Position numbers and translations under genes: made by a program. 64,000 bases of DNA from contig JAYFNB010000001.1 of the NCBI GenBank assembly GCA_034933685.1, positions 1 through 64,000 of the forward strand, given 5' to 3'. Shown one piece after another: positions 34,236 to 41,823 of the stretch. This DNA comes from UBA8514 sp034933685 (GTDB lineage: Bacteria; Bacillota; Clostridia; Lachnospirales; Anaerotignaceae). Below the pieces are notes generated by a model. That model was not told where the DNA came from and did no database searches. It saw only the letters and a list, made by a program, of their open reading frames with translations. Every line of letters starts with the position of its first letter. Within the stretch, counting starts at the first letter, position 1.

Positions 34236-35222
34236 ATGAGAAGAATTTTAATAATACTTTTATTAGTTTTTTTTAGTTTTCCAATTACTGTATTTGCTGA
34301 TGACCTGAACATAAAGTTTGAAAATTATGGATGGTACGAGGATGATATTTATAATAACGGGAAAAAGGAAAAAATATGGATTGTTCCTTATGGCGGAAGT
34401 TATAGGGTTGACAAGGAAAATAGCTCTGTTGATATGAATAGTTTTATTTTAAATTATGGGATGATTGATGTTTTTCCTGAACCAGAATACTATAATGGCA
34501 GACCTATTTACGGAATGAATATTGATATTGGTACGCAAAAAGATCTTGAATGGTATGGTCAATTGACTACATTTGTTGGCAGTGGAAGTTATGTTGGCCC
34601 TGACACAGAGTATTTTTTTGACAGAAGTGAAATTATATACGTTGATACTGGTGAGAACAGCGATAATTTAACCTATAGCGATTTTGCAATAGGTATTTTT
34701 GGAGGGAACTATCCTACAAGCCAGCCTGTGCCAAAGGATTTTTACTGCATTTCGGCAATGAAAAAAGGAACAGCAGAAGAATTTAAAACTTGGTATTTCA
34801 AGGTGCTTCCATATGATTATGCAAAGCCTGAAAAGATGAATTCTACAATATGCCAAACAGACGTAAGCTTTAATGCATACAATATTAAAGGCTACAACTA
34901 TATAAAAATAAGAGATTTGGCAGCAGCATTTAAGGGAACTGAATATGCCTTTGATGTAGAGTTGCTTGAAAACAATTTTGGACTTAGAATACGGACCAAT
35001 GTGAACTGCAATTACGATATTTCACATGAAGAAAATGGCAATGAGTATGCTTGTGCAACACACAGCAACGCAGGCATAATTACTTTAAATGATGATGAAT
35101 ATGCAAGTGTTGAGTGCTATAATATTAATGGCTATAACTACTACAAAATTAGAGATATTGGAGATTTGCTTGGATTTAGCGTAGCCTACAATAACGCAAC
35201 TGGAAAAATTGAATGCAACTGA
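34236..35222 (+). CDS. Secreted protein with copper-amine-oxidase-N-like repeats
   Basis: 328-residue exported protein. A signal peptide (1-21, ending VFADD) is followed by an unassigned beta-rich region and two C-terminal copies of the stalk repeat (YNIKGYNYIKIRDLAAAF near 213 and YNINGYNYYKIRDIGDLLGF near 294), which belong to the copper amine oxidase N-terminal-like domain used as a wall- or surface-associated module in Clostridia. The role is unknown; no enzyme domain is evident. TGGAGG precedes the ATG. The upstream 200 bp (34040-34235) show no other feature. Confidence 0.75.
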   Translation: MRRILIILLLVFFSFPITVFADDLNIKFENYGWYEDDIYNNGKKEKIWIVPYGGSYRVDKENSSVDMNSFILNYGMIDVFPEPEYYNGRPIYGMNIDIGTQKDLEWYGQLTTFVGSGSYVGPDTEYFFDRSEIIYVDTGENSDNLTYSDFAIGIFGGNYPTSQPVPKDFYCISAMKKGTAEEFKTWYFKVLPYDYAKPEKMNSTICQTDVSFNAYNIKGYNYIKIRDLAAAFKGTEYAFDVELLENNFGLRIRTNVNCNYDISHEENGNEYACATHSNAGIITLNDDEYASVECYNINGYNYYKIRDIGDLLGFSVAYNNATGKIECN

Positions 35223-35254
35223 AAAATACAAATGCTTTTTAAGATAAAAAAAGA

Positions 35255-35282
35255 TTGACACAATTGTTTATTGTGCTATAAT
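35255..35282 (+). promoter_or_regulatory. Promoter of thrS
   Basis: TTGACA (35255-35260), 16 bp, TATAAT (35277-35282), both boxes consensus; RNA starts near 35289. Confidence 0.75.
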
Positions 35283-35288
35283 GCATTT

Positions 35289-35545
35289 ATATATTTAAAA
35301 GCAATGATGGGGAAAGTAGTTTTATGTATGGTTTCTCAGAGAAAAAACGTCGTTGGCTGTAAGCGTTTTTAAACCTGTAAAATGAAGACTACCTCGGAGT
35401 GACTCCAATCAAGTCCGCAAAGCTGCGTTATGGCTTCAATTAAGTGGTTTATTCAATTAGGGTGGAACCGCGGGATTTTGAATTTTCAAGCTCTCGTCCC
35501 TTTTTCTTTTGTGCGAAGGAAAAAGTGGCGAGAGCTTTTTCTATT
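35289..35545 (+). promoter_or_regulatory. T-box leader (threonine) with terminator
   Basis: The T-box sequence AGGGTGGAACCGCGG is at 35459-35473, and the terminator stem AGCTCTCG/CGAGAGCT with a T-run at 35489-35542. In the specifier region ACT (35388-35390) and ACC (35391-35393) both encode threonine, so either frame of the loop agrees with thrS. Uncharged tRNA-Thr should favour the antiterminator. Confidence 0.9.
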
Positions 35546-35590
35546 GCTATAAACAATTTTTCTCGCAAAAAATTGAAAGGGGAGATTTAA

Positions 35591-37498
35591 ATGATTAAAG
35601 TAACTCTTAAAGACGGCGTTGTTAAGGAGTTTGATAAGGCTGTAACTGTAAATGAAATTGCAAAAAATATTAGTGAGGGTCTTGCAAGAAATGCATGTTG
35701 TGGTATTGTTGACGGACATGTGCAGGATTTACGTTTTGTTGTGGAAAAGGATTCAGAGGTTGCAATTTGCACATTTGATGATGAAGACGGCAAGAAGGCA
35801 TTCCGCCATACAGCCAGCCACATGATGGCACAAGCTATTAAACGTCTTTTTCCTGAAACAAAGCTTGCAATTGGACCATCTATTTCAGACGGTTTTTACT
35901 ACGACTTTGACAGAGAAACACCTTTTACACACGAAGAATTAGAGGCAATTGAAGCAGAAATGAAGAAAATTGCCAAAGAAAATGTAGAACTTGAACGTTT
36001 TACAATGCCAAGAGAAGAAGCTATTAAATTTATGAAGGAAAAAGAAGAACCTTATAAAGTAGAGCTTATTGAAGATTTGCCAGAAGATGCAGAGATTTCT
36101 TTCTATCAGCAGGGTGAATTTACTGACCTTTGCGCAGGTCCACATCTTTTAAGCACAAAGAACGTTAAAGCAGTTAAGCTTATGAGTGTTGCAGGTGCTT
36201 ACTGGAGAGGCAGCGAAAAAAATAAAATGCTTTCCAGAATTTACGGAACAGCTTATCCTAAGGCGAGTGACCTTGATGCATACCTTACACTTCTTGAAGA
36301 AGCAAAAAAACGTGACCATAGAAAGCTTGGCAAAGAACTGAAATTATTTGCTCTTCTAGATGAAGGACAGGGATTTCCATTCTTTTTACCAAACGGCATG
36401 ATTATTAAAAATACACTTATTGATTTTTGGAGAGAAATACACAAAAAAGCTGGCTATGTTGAAATTTCAACACCAATTATTCTTAACAGACAGCTTTGGG
36501 AAACAAGTGGACACTGGTATCATTACAAGGAAAATATGTATACAACTGTTATTGACGAAACAGACCATGCTATTAAGCCTATGAACTGCCCTGGCGGTAT
36601 GTTAGTTTATAAGCAGGAAATGCATTCCTACAGAGATTTACCTTTAAGAATGGGTGAGCTTGGCATTGTTCATCGCCATGAAAAATCTGGAGCATTGCAC
36701 GGACTTATGCGTGTACGTTGCTTTACACAGGATGATGCTCATATATTTATGACACAGGAACAGATTAAAGATGAAATTAAAGGCGTTGTTAAACTTATTG
36801 ATGGTGTTTATCAGCTTTTTGGTTTCAAATATCATGTTGAACTTTCAACACAGCCAGAAGACAGCATGGGAACTAAAGAAGATTGGGATATTGCAACAGA
36901 TGGCTTAAGAGGCGCCTTAGAGGATATGGGAATGGATTACGTTGTGAACGAAGGCGACGGCGCATTCTATGGCCCTAAAATTGACTTCCATCTTGAAGAC
37001 AGCATTGGCAGAACATGGCAGTGCGGTACAATTCAGCTTGATATGCAGTTACCAGAACGTTTTGACCTTGAATACACAGACAAAGATGGCACAAAGAAAC
37101 GTCCTGTTATGATTCACCGTGTATGCTTTGGTTCAATTGAAAGATTTATTGGTATTTTAATTGAGCATTTTGCAGGTCAGTTCCCAACATGGCTTGCACC
37201 TGTTCAGGCAAAGGTTCTTCCTATTTCTGAAAAATTTGAAGAATATGCTAAAAAAGTTGCAGATGAACTTACTGAAGCAGGCATAAGAACAGAAACAGAC
37301 TACAGGGCAGAAAAAATTGGCTACAAAATTAGAGAGGCAAGAAATGAAAGAGTGCCTTACATTATTGTAGTTGGTGAAAAAGATTTGGAAGCAAACAAGG
37401 TTTCACTTAGAAGCCGTGCAGACGGAGACGAAGGTCAGAAAGACTTAAGCGAAGTTATTGCAAGAATTAATGAAGAAATTAAATCAAGAAAACGCTAA
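35591..37498 (+). CDS. thrS: Threonyl-tRNA synthetase
   Basis: 635-residue class II synthetase. It has the N-terminal TGS domain (1-62), the editing domain with HTASH (H73, H77) and the CAGPH motif around residue 180, the catalytic core with the zinc ligands in the MNCPGGM segment, HRHEKSGALHGLMRVR (motif 2 region) and GSIERFIGILIEH (motif 3), and the C-terminal anticodon domain. AAAGGGG precedes the ATG. Expression is under the T-box. Confidence 0.95.
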   Translation: MIKVTLKDGVVKEFDKAVTVNEIAKNISEGLARNACCGIVDGHVQDLRFVVEKDSEVAICTFDDEDGKKAFRHTASHMMAQAIKRLFPETKLAIGPSISDGFYYDFDRETPFTHEELEAIEAEMKKIAKENVELERFTMPREEAIKFMKEKEEPYKVELIEDLPEDAEISFYQQGEFTDLCAGPHLLSTKNVKAVKLMSVAGAYWRGSEKNKMLSRIYGTAYPKASDLDAYLTLLEEAKKRDHRKLGKELKLFALLDEGQGFPFFLPNGMIIKNTLIDFWREIHKKAGYVEISTPIILNRQLWETSGHWYHYKENMYTTVIDETDHAIKPMNCPGGMLVYKQEMHSYRDLPLRMGELGIVHRHEKSGALHGLMRVRCFTQDDAHIFMTQEQIKDEIKGVVKLIDGVYQLFGFKYHVELSTQPEDSMGTKEDWDIATDGLRGALEDMGMDYVVNEGDGAFYGPKIDFHLEDSIGRTWQCGTIQLDMQLPERFDLEYTDKDGTKKRPVMIHRVCFGSIERFIGILIEHFAGQFPTWLAPVQAKVLPISEKFEEYAKKVADELTEAGIRTETDYRAEKIGYKIREARNERVPYIIVVGEKDLEANKVSLRSRADGDEGQKDLSEVIARINEEIKSRKR

Positions 37499-37530
37499 TT
37501 AAAAAACTTGCGGGAATGATAAAAAAGATG

Positions 37531-37560
37531 TTGACTTAAGGTGAGGTTATGTGGTATACT
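37531..37560 (+). promoter_or_regulatory. Promoter of the infC operon
   Basis: TTGACT (37531-37536), 18 bp, TATACT (37555-37560). Confidence 0.65.
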
Positions 37561-37566
37561 TCCATA

Positions 37567-37700
37567 GGTAACAAAGTAGAAGTATCCACTTCTCACCTTG
37601 CGGTGTAGGCTGCTAAAGGTTAATACTTAAAACTTTTTGCTAACTTTTAAAAGCAAACTGTACGTATTTTAGAGTGGATAGATTTCTATCCACTTTTTTA
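37567..37700 (+). promoter_or_regulatory. Ribosomal protein L20-type leader with terminator
   Basis: The leader carries GTAGAAGTATCCACTTCTC then ACCTTGCGG and AAGGTTAATACTT, as in the Firmicutes L20 leader, and ends with the terminator AGTGGATAGA/TCTATCCACT plus T-run (37673-37700). L20, encoded two genes later, would bind it and favour termination. Confidence 0.75.
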
Positions 37701-37746
37701 TTTTGAAAAAAGAGTGAACGTATATTATTTTAGGAGGTGCAGTGCC

Positions 37747-38253
37747 ATTACTGAGTTAATGATTAACGAACAAATTAGAGACAAAGAAGTAAGACTTATC
37801 GACGATGACGGAGGTCAGCTTGGAATCGTTTCATCAAGAGATGCCCAAAAGTTGGCGGATGAAAAGCGCTTGGATTTAGTTAAAATAGCGCCAACAGCCA
37901 AACCACCTGTGTGCAGAATTATGGATTACGGAAAGTTCAGATTTGACCAAGCTAAAAAAGAAAAAGAAGCTAAAAAGAAACAGAAAACCGTAGATATTAA
38001 GGAATTACGCTTGTCTCCAAGTATTGATACACATGATGTTCAAGTTAAGGTGAAAAAAGCAATTGAGTTTCTTAAAGACGGTGATAAGGTTAAGGTTTCA
38101 ATCCGTTTTAGAGGACGTGAAATTGGACATCAAAAAACAGCAGTAGCTATACTTGAAAGTTTCGCTAATGATATTTCTGAGTATGGTGTGGTTGACAAAG
38201 CACCTAAGATGGAAGCAAGAAGCCTTGTAATGTTTCTTGCCCCAAAAGCATGA
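37747..38253 (+). CDS. infC: Translation initiation factor IF-3
   Basis: 168-residue IF-3. The start is taken as ATT at 37747 because AGGAGG lies 9 nt upstream and the protein then begins ITELMINEQIRDKEVRLI, aligned with the family. An ATT start is used by infC in many bacteria for self-regulation. Both domains are complete: the N-domain with LGIVSSRDAQKLADEK, the lysine-rich linker and the C-domain ending MEARSLVMFLAPK. An ATG four codons later is the alternative. Confidence 0.93.
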   Translation: MTELMINEQIRDKEVRLIDDDGGQLGIVSSRDAQKLADEKRLDLVKIAPTAKPPVCRIMDYGKFRFDQAKKEKEAKKKQKTVDIKELRLSPSIDTHDVQVKVKKAIEFLKDGDKVKVSIRFRGREIGHQKTAVAILESFANDISEYGVVDKAPKMEARSLVMFLAPKA

Positions 38254-38288
38254 TAAAAACTTATAGATAACAAGGAGGATAAATAATT

Positions 38289-38489
38289 ATGCCTAAATTA
38301 AAAACTAAAAAAGCAGTTGCAAAGCGTTTCAAAGTGACAGGAACAGGTCAGCTTAAAAGACATAAAGCTAACACTCAGCATATTCTTGGTAAAAAATCAA
38401 CTAAGAGAAAGAGAAACTTAAGAAAAGCAACTTTGACAGACAAGACTGTTTTAAACAGCATAAAGAAGAAATTATTACCTTACGCTTAA
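38289..38489 (+). CDS. rpmI: 50S ribosomal protein L35
   Basis: 66-residue L35 of normal length, MPKLKTKKAVAKRFKVTGTG at the start and very basic. Second gene of the infC-rpmI-rplT operon. AAGGAGG precedes the ATG. Confidence 0.95.
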   Translation: MPKLKTKKAVAKRFKVTGTGQLKRHKANTQHILGKKSTKRKRNLRKATLTDKTVLNSIKKKLLPYA

Positions 38490-38521
38490 TACCGAGAATA
38501 TAGGATAGGAGGAGTTTTATA

Positions 38522-38878
38522 ATGGCAAGAGTTAAAGGCGCGCTTAACGCAAGAAAGAAACATAAAAAGATATTAAAATTAGCAAGAGGTTACCGTGGAG
38601 CAAGAAGCAAACAGTACAGAACTGCTAAACAGTCTGTAATGAAAGCAATGGCTTACGCATTCGCAGGCAGAAAACAGACTAAGAGAGAATATAGAAGTCT
38701 TTGGATTACTAGAATTAACGCAGCTGCTAGAATCAACAAAATTTCTTACAGCCAGTTAATGCATGGATTAAAGCTTGCAGACATCAACATAAACAGAAAG
38801 ATGCTTGCAGACTTAGCTATTTCTGACGCAGCAGGTTTTACTAAATTAGTAGACGCTGCTAAATCTAAATTAAACTAA
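38522..38878 (+). CDS. rplT: 50S ribosomal protein L20
   Basis: 118-residue L20 with the basic N-terminal helix (KHKKILKLARGYRGARSKQY) and the globular C-domain that in Firmicutes also binds its own mRNA leader. Last gene of the classical operon. AGGAGG precedes the ATG. Confidence 0.95.
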   Translation: MARVKGALNARKKHKKILKLARGYRGARSKQYRTAKQSVMKAMAYAFAGRKQTKREYRSLWITRINAAARINKISYSQLMHGLKLADININRKMLADLAISDAAGFTKLVDAAKSKLN

Positions 38879-38926
38879 GAACATTAGGAAACTATTTATA
38901 TAGATTTTGATTAGGAGGAAAAACAC

Positions 38927-39187
38927 GTGGCAAATATCAAATCCGCAAAAAAAAGAGTTAAAGTAATTGCAAAGAAAACAATGATTAACAAAATGATTAA
39001 ATCAAGCACAAAAACATCCATAAAGAAAGTTGTAATGGCTGTTGAGGCTAAAGATAAGGCTGCTGCAGAAGTTGCTTTAAAGGCGGCTATTTCATCTATT
39101 GATAAGGCATACGCTAAAGGTATTATCAAAAAGAACAGCTGTGCAAGAAAGAAATCAAGCCTTACAAGACTTGTAACTGCACTTTAA
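38927..39187 (+). CDS. rpsT: 30S ribosomal protein S20
   Basis: 86-residue S20, ANIKSAKKRVKVIAKK at the start, normal length. GTG start behind TTAGGAGG. It lies 48 bp after rplT and is followed by a terminator. In many Clostridia rpsT is next to gpr, spoIIP and lepA; here the order is broken by the mobile segment. Confidence 0.95.
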   Translation: MANIKSAKKRVKVIAKKTMINKMIKSSTKTSIKKVVMAVEAKDKAAAEVALKAAISSIDKAYAKGIIKKNSCARKKSSLTRLVTAL

Positions 39188-39202
39188 TTTTTGAACTATG
39201 TA

Positions 39203-39233
39203 GGGGCCGAGGGATTTTCCATCGGCTCTTTTT
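39203..39233 (+). terminator. Terminator after rpsT
   Basis: GGGGCCGAGG/CCATCGGCTC stem with TTTTTT. Confidence 0.8.
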
Positions 39234-39250
39234 TGCGTTAAATTTTTGGA

Positions 39251-39328
39251 TTATTCAATGCACATTACTTCATGCAATTTGTTTATTGCTCTTTTCTCTA
39301 TTCGGCTTACATACTCTTCTGTTATCAT
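39251..39328 (-). pseudogene. C-terminal fragment of a sporulation sigma factor (SigK-like)
   Basis: On the minus strand an ATG at 39328 opens 25 codons reading MITEEYVSRIEKRAINKLHE and ending VMCIE. EYVSRIEKRAINKL matches the last helix of sigma region 4.2 in SigK-type factors (SYVSRIEKRALxKL). Upstream the frame stays open but no longer looks like a sigma factor, and there is no ribosome site, so only the extreme 3' end of a gene is left. It lies at the edge of a probable mobile segment and may mark past recombination into sigK. Confidence 0.45.
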
Positions 39329-39378
39329 AGGGCTAAAGTTAGAAATCACCTTTGGATGATTGCTAATATTAGCCCTAT
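39327..39378. repeat. Inverted repeat next to the sigma-factor fragment
   Basis: ATAGGGCTAA (39327-39336) and TTAGCCCTAT (39369-39378) form perfect 10-bp arms 32 bp apart, with a T-rich tail on the plus strand. It could be a terminator or the boundary of the element. Confidence 0.5.
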
Positions 39379-39398
39379 TTTTATTTTACAAAGGTAGG

Positions 39399-40769
39399 TT
39401 ATATTTTATTTTTTAAACTAATTAAAATATTTGTGTCCTCCTGCTTCTCACATTTTACTAAAATCACCACCATAAGGATGGAGCAAATATCGGAAATTGG
39501 CTGCGCTAGTATAAGGCCGTTTAACTTAAACATTGCTGTAAATATAAATACTATTGGAATAAAAAATGCTCCTTGCCGACCGATACTAATTAAACCACCT
39601 TGTTTTGCTTTACCGAATGCTAAAAATCTGGTGCCGTGTAGTACCTGATATGCCATACCAATGAACACAAGAGCGTTTGCAATAATAGCTTTAGCACCAA
39701 TTATAACTACCGTCTCGTCCTGCGTGCTAAATGACCGCATAATCGGTATTCTAAACAGAATTAATATCATTGCAGTTGATATGCAAAAAGCAAAACCCCA
39801 CTTTAAAGCTGTCTTTGTTGCATCTTCTACTCGTTGGTAATTTTTAGCACCAAGGTTATAGCCTACGAATGGTTGATATCCCTTTAAGAATCCAAATATC
39901 ATCATACAAAAAAGATTCATAATTCTAGTTACTATGCCTAAGGCGGCAACTGCTTCATCACCATATACACCAGCCAAGCTGTTAGTAATTCCAAAGGTAA
40001 TACTGCTTAATAATTGAAATACCAGCATTGGTATACCTATTTTTAAAATTTCAGAGTAGACTTTAATGCTAGGTTTAAAATTCCGTAGTTTAAACTTAAA
40101 CACACTATTACCACTTAATAGGTAAGTAAGGTAAATAACAAATGATATAATTCTTGCTATTAATGTTGCAATAGCTGCACCTTTTACACCCATTGAAAAT
40201 CCAAATATCAATAATGGGTCAAAAATAATATTTGCCACACCGCCAGAAAGCATGGCTGTCATGCTAATGATTGATGCACCTTCAGATGTAATAATATTGT
40301 TTAACGTAATATTAAACACATTAAAAACTAATCCAACTACAAATATAAAAGCATATTCCTTGGCATAAGGCAATATTGTTTTGGTTGCTCCAAGAATTAT
40401 TAAAATGGGCTCCAAAAATTTAATCATTAATACAATTACAGCAATACCCATTACTACACTTGTAATTAATGCAGTGCTAGCACATTCGCTTGCCTCTGTG
40501 TAGGATTTGTTACCAAGCAATCTTGACAAATATGAGGAAGCACCTGCACCAAATAATAAACCAATTCCTAGCAAAACAACTCCAAGTGGATATACAACAG
40601 AAACTGCACCAATTTGTGGTGTACCAAGTTTACCAACAAAAAATGCATCAACTAAATTATATAATGCGGATACCATCATGCCTATCATTGTTGGAATACC
40701 TAATTTTAATAGTGCGGTAGAAACTTTTTCTTCTTTTAGTAAATAAATTTTATTGGAACGGCTACTCAC
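39399..40769 (-). CDS. MATE-family efflux transporter
   Basis: 456-residue cation-coupled multidrug exporter with 12 helices in two six-helix halves. Family landmarks include LGIPTMIGMMVSALYNLVDAFFVG at the start of helix 1 and GAGASSYLSRLLGNK after helix 2. It lies downstream of a MarR-type repressor on the same strand, so drug-induced export is likely. GTG at 40769 has AAGGAAA upstream. The repressor gene is separated by a terminator-like hairpin, so the pump may be attenuated or have its own promoter. Confidence 0.88.
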   Translation of the reverse strand: MSSRSNKIYLLKEEKVSTALLKLGIPTMIGMMVSALYNLVDAFFVGKLGTPQIGAVSVVYPLGVVLLGIGLLFGAGASSYLSRLLGNKSYTEASECASTALITSVVMGIAVIVLMIKFLEPILIILGATKTILPYAKEYAFIFVVGLVFNVFNITLNNIITSEGASIISMTAMLSGGVANIIFDPLLIFGFSMGVKGAAIATLIARIISFVIYLTYLLSGNSVFKFKLRNFKPSIKVYSEILKIGIPMLVFQLLSSITFGITNSLAGVYGDEAVAALGIVTRIMNLFCMMIFGFLKGYQPFVGYNLGAKNYQRVEDATKTALKWGFAFCISTAMILILFRIPIMRSFSTQDETVVIIGAKAIIANALVFIGMAYQVLHGTRFLAFGKAKQGGLISIGRQGAFFIPIVFIFTAMFKLNGLILAQPISDICSILMVVILVKCEKQEDTNILISLKNKI

Positions 40770-40867
40770 AAGGATTTCCTTCTTTCTTCAACTTTTAATA
40801 AAATAAATTGTTTAACTACTATAATGTTTTGTTTATATACTATTTTGTTACTATACTATTGCAGTAA

Positions 40868-40893
40868 AAGAAAAGGCTGATTAAACAGCCTCT
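40868..40893 (-). terminator. Terminator-like hairpin after marR
   Basis: On the minus strand GAGGCTG-TTTAAT-CAGCCTTTTC, overlapping the end of the MarR gene. Confidence 0.55.
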
Positions 40894-41344
40894 ACTTTTT
40901 CAGCTTTTCGTCCAACTCTTTTTCAAAGTCTTCCATTAAACATATAATACGCTCTAGTATTTCATCTGGTATTCCTTTAACTTGTGAAAAAAATTTACTA
41001 TCATGTTCAGCGTGGTACCTTCTATGTTCTTCAAAGGCAACCGTTCCAGCACTGGTTAAGTTTAGGCATACTTCTGTATCAGAATTTGGAGATACAGTTT
41101 TAACTACCATACCTTTATCAACAAGCTTATAAATCATTTGTGAAGTAGCACCCTTGGTAATACCAAGTTTTTTAGCTAATGTAGTAACATTAATTCCTTG
41201 TTGGTTGCCAACAGCTTCAATGGTATGAATTTCTGCTCTAGTTAATAAAATATCCGAACCATAATAACGCTTTTGCTTCTCCGCCTGAGTATACTTATGA
41301 ATAATTCTTTCTGTTAACTGAGACATACTTCTAAAATCCAGCAA
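40892..41344 (-). CDS. MarR-family transcriptional regulator
   Basis: 150-residue winged-helix repressor. The DNA-binding core is LTRAEIHTIEAVG, TTLAKKLGITKGATSQMIYKLVDKG and the wing VKTVSPNSDTEVCLNLT. TTG at 41344 is taken as start because GGGAGG lies 10 nt upstream; ATG at 41326 is an alternative. It should control the MATE pump and itself through a palindrome that overlaps its -10 box. Its promoter shares a -35 region with that of the recombinase cassette, so it may affect both. Confidence 0.85.
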   Translation of the reverse strand: MLDFRSMSQLTERIIHKYTQAEKQKRYYGSDILLTRAEIHTIEAVGNQQGINVTTLAKKLGITKGATSQMIYKLVDKGMVVKTVSPNSDTEVCLNLTSAGTVAFEEHRRYHAEHDSKFFSQVKGIPDEILERIICLMEDFEKELDEKLKK

Positions 41345-41372
41345 TTTATTTTCACCTCCCTATGTTAAGTTG

Positions 41373-41434
41373 CTATACAGTATAGTACAATCGTTATACA
41401 TATTTGTCAAGGGAATTTATGTAATTGTATAAAA
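41373..41434. promoter_or_regulatory. Divergent promoters with shared -35 region and MarR-type operator
   Basis: Minus strand: TTGACA (41410-41405), 17 bp, TACTAT (41387-41382) for marR. Plus strand: TTGTCA (41404-41409), 18 bp, TATAAA (41428-41433) for the small gene and recombinases. The two -35 boxes occupy the same base pairs. CTATACAGTATAG (41373-41385), a perfect 13-bp palindrome, covers the marR -10 box and is the likely operator. Confidence 0.65.
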
Positions 41435-41509
41435 GGAGCATTTGCATTACATAGGACAAATGTATTTTAACATAAAATTAAAGAAGTGCTTTCAGGTGGA
41501 GGAATAAAT

Positions 41510-41761
41510 ATGATAACTCTACAAGATTTAGAAAAAATGCGTTTAATTGACCCATTAACAGTAAATCAAGATGAACTAATAGATATTCAGGATGTAGAAA
41601 TAAATAATGAATTACCAAAAGAAGACCGTATATCGGATTACATATCACAAATAAAAAACCCTTATCTTTGCAAATGCGGTAATTTAGTTATACAGTCTGA
41701 ATTTACTGAAACGGATATTACTTTAAATGATAGGCTTAAACAACTATTTAGAATGGCATAA
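41510..41761 (+). CDS. Small conserved protein preceding serine recombinases
   Basis: 83-residue protein with no membrane segment. It contains LVDIxxVxIN-like text (ELIDIQDVEINNELPKEDR), an IKNPYLCKCG segment with two cysteines (CxC) and an end SLxDRL-like NDRLKQLF. I recall similar small proteins directly before large serine recombinases in clostridial elements, but no function is known to me. ATG at 41510 has GGTGGAGG upstream. It heads the operon with the three recombinases. Confidence 0.65.
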   Translation: MITLQDLEKMRLIDPLTVNQDELIDIQDVEINNELPKEDRISDYISQIKNPYLCKCGNLVIQSEFTETDITLNDRLKQLFRMA

Positions 41762-41823
41762 CCATATATATATAATTCTTAATTTTTCTGTTGTGTCACA
41801 AAATAAAGTTGGAGGAAATTTTT

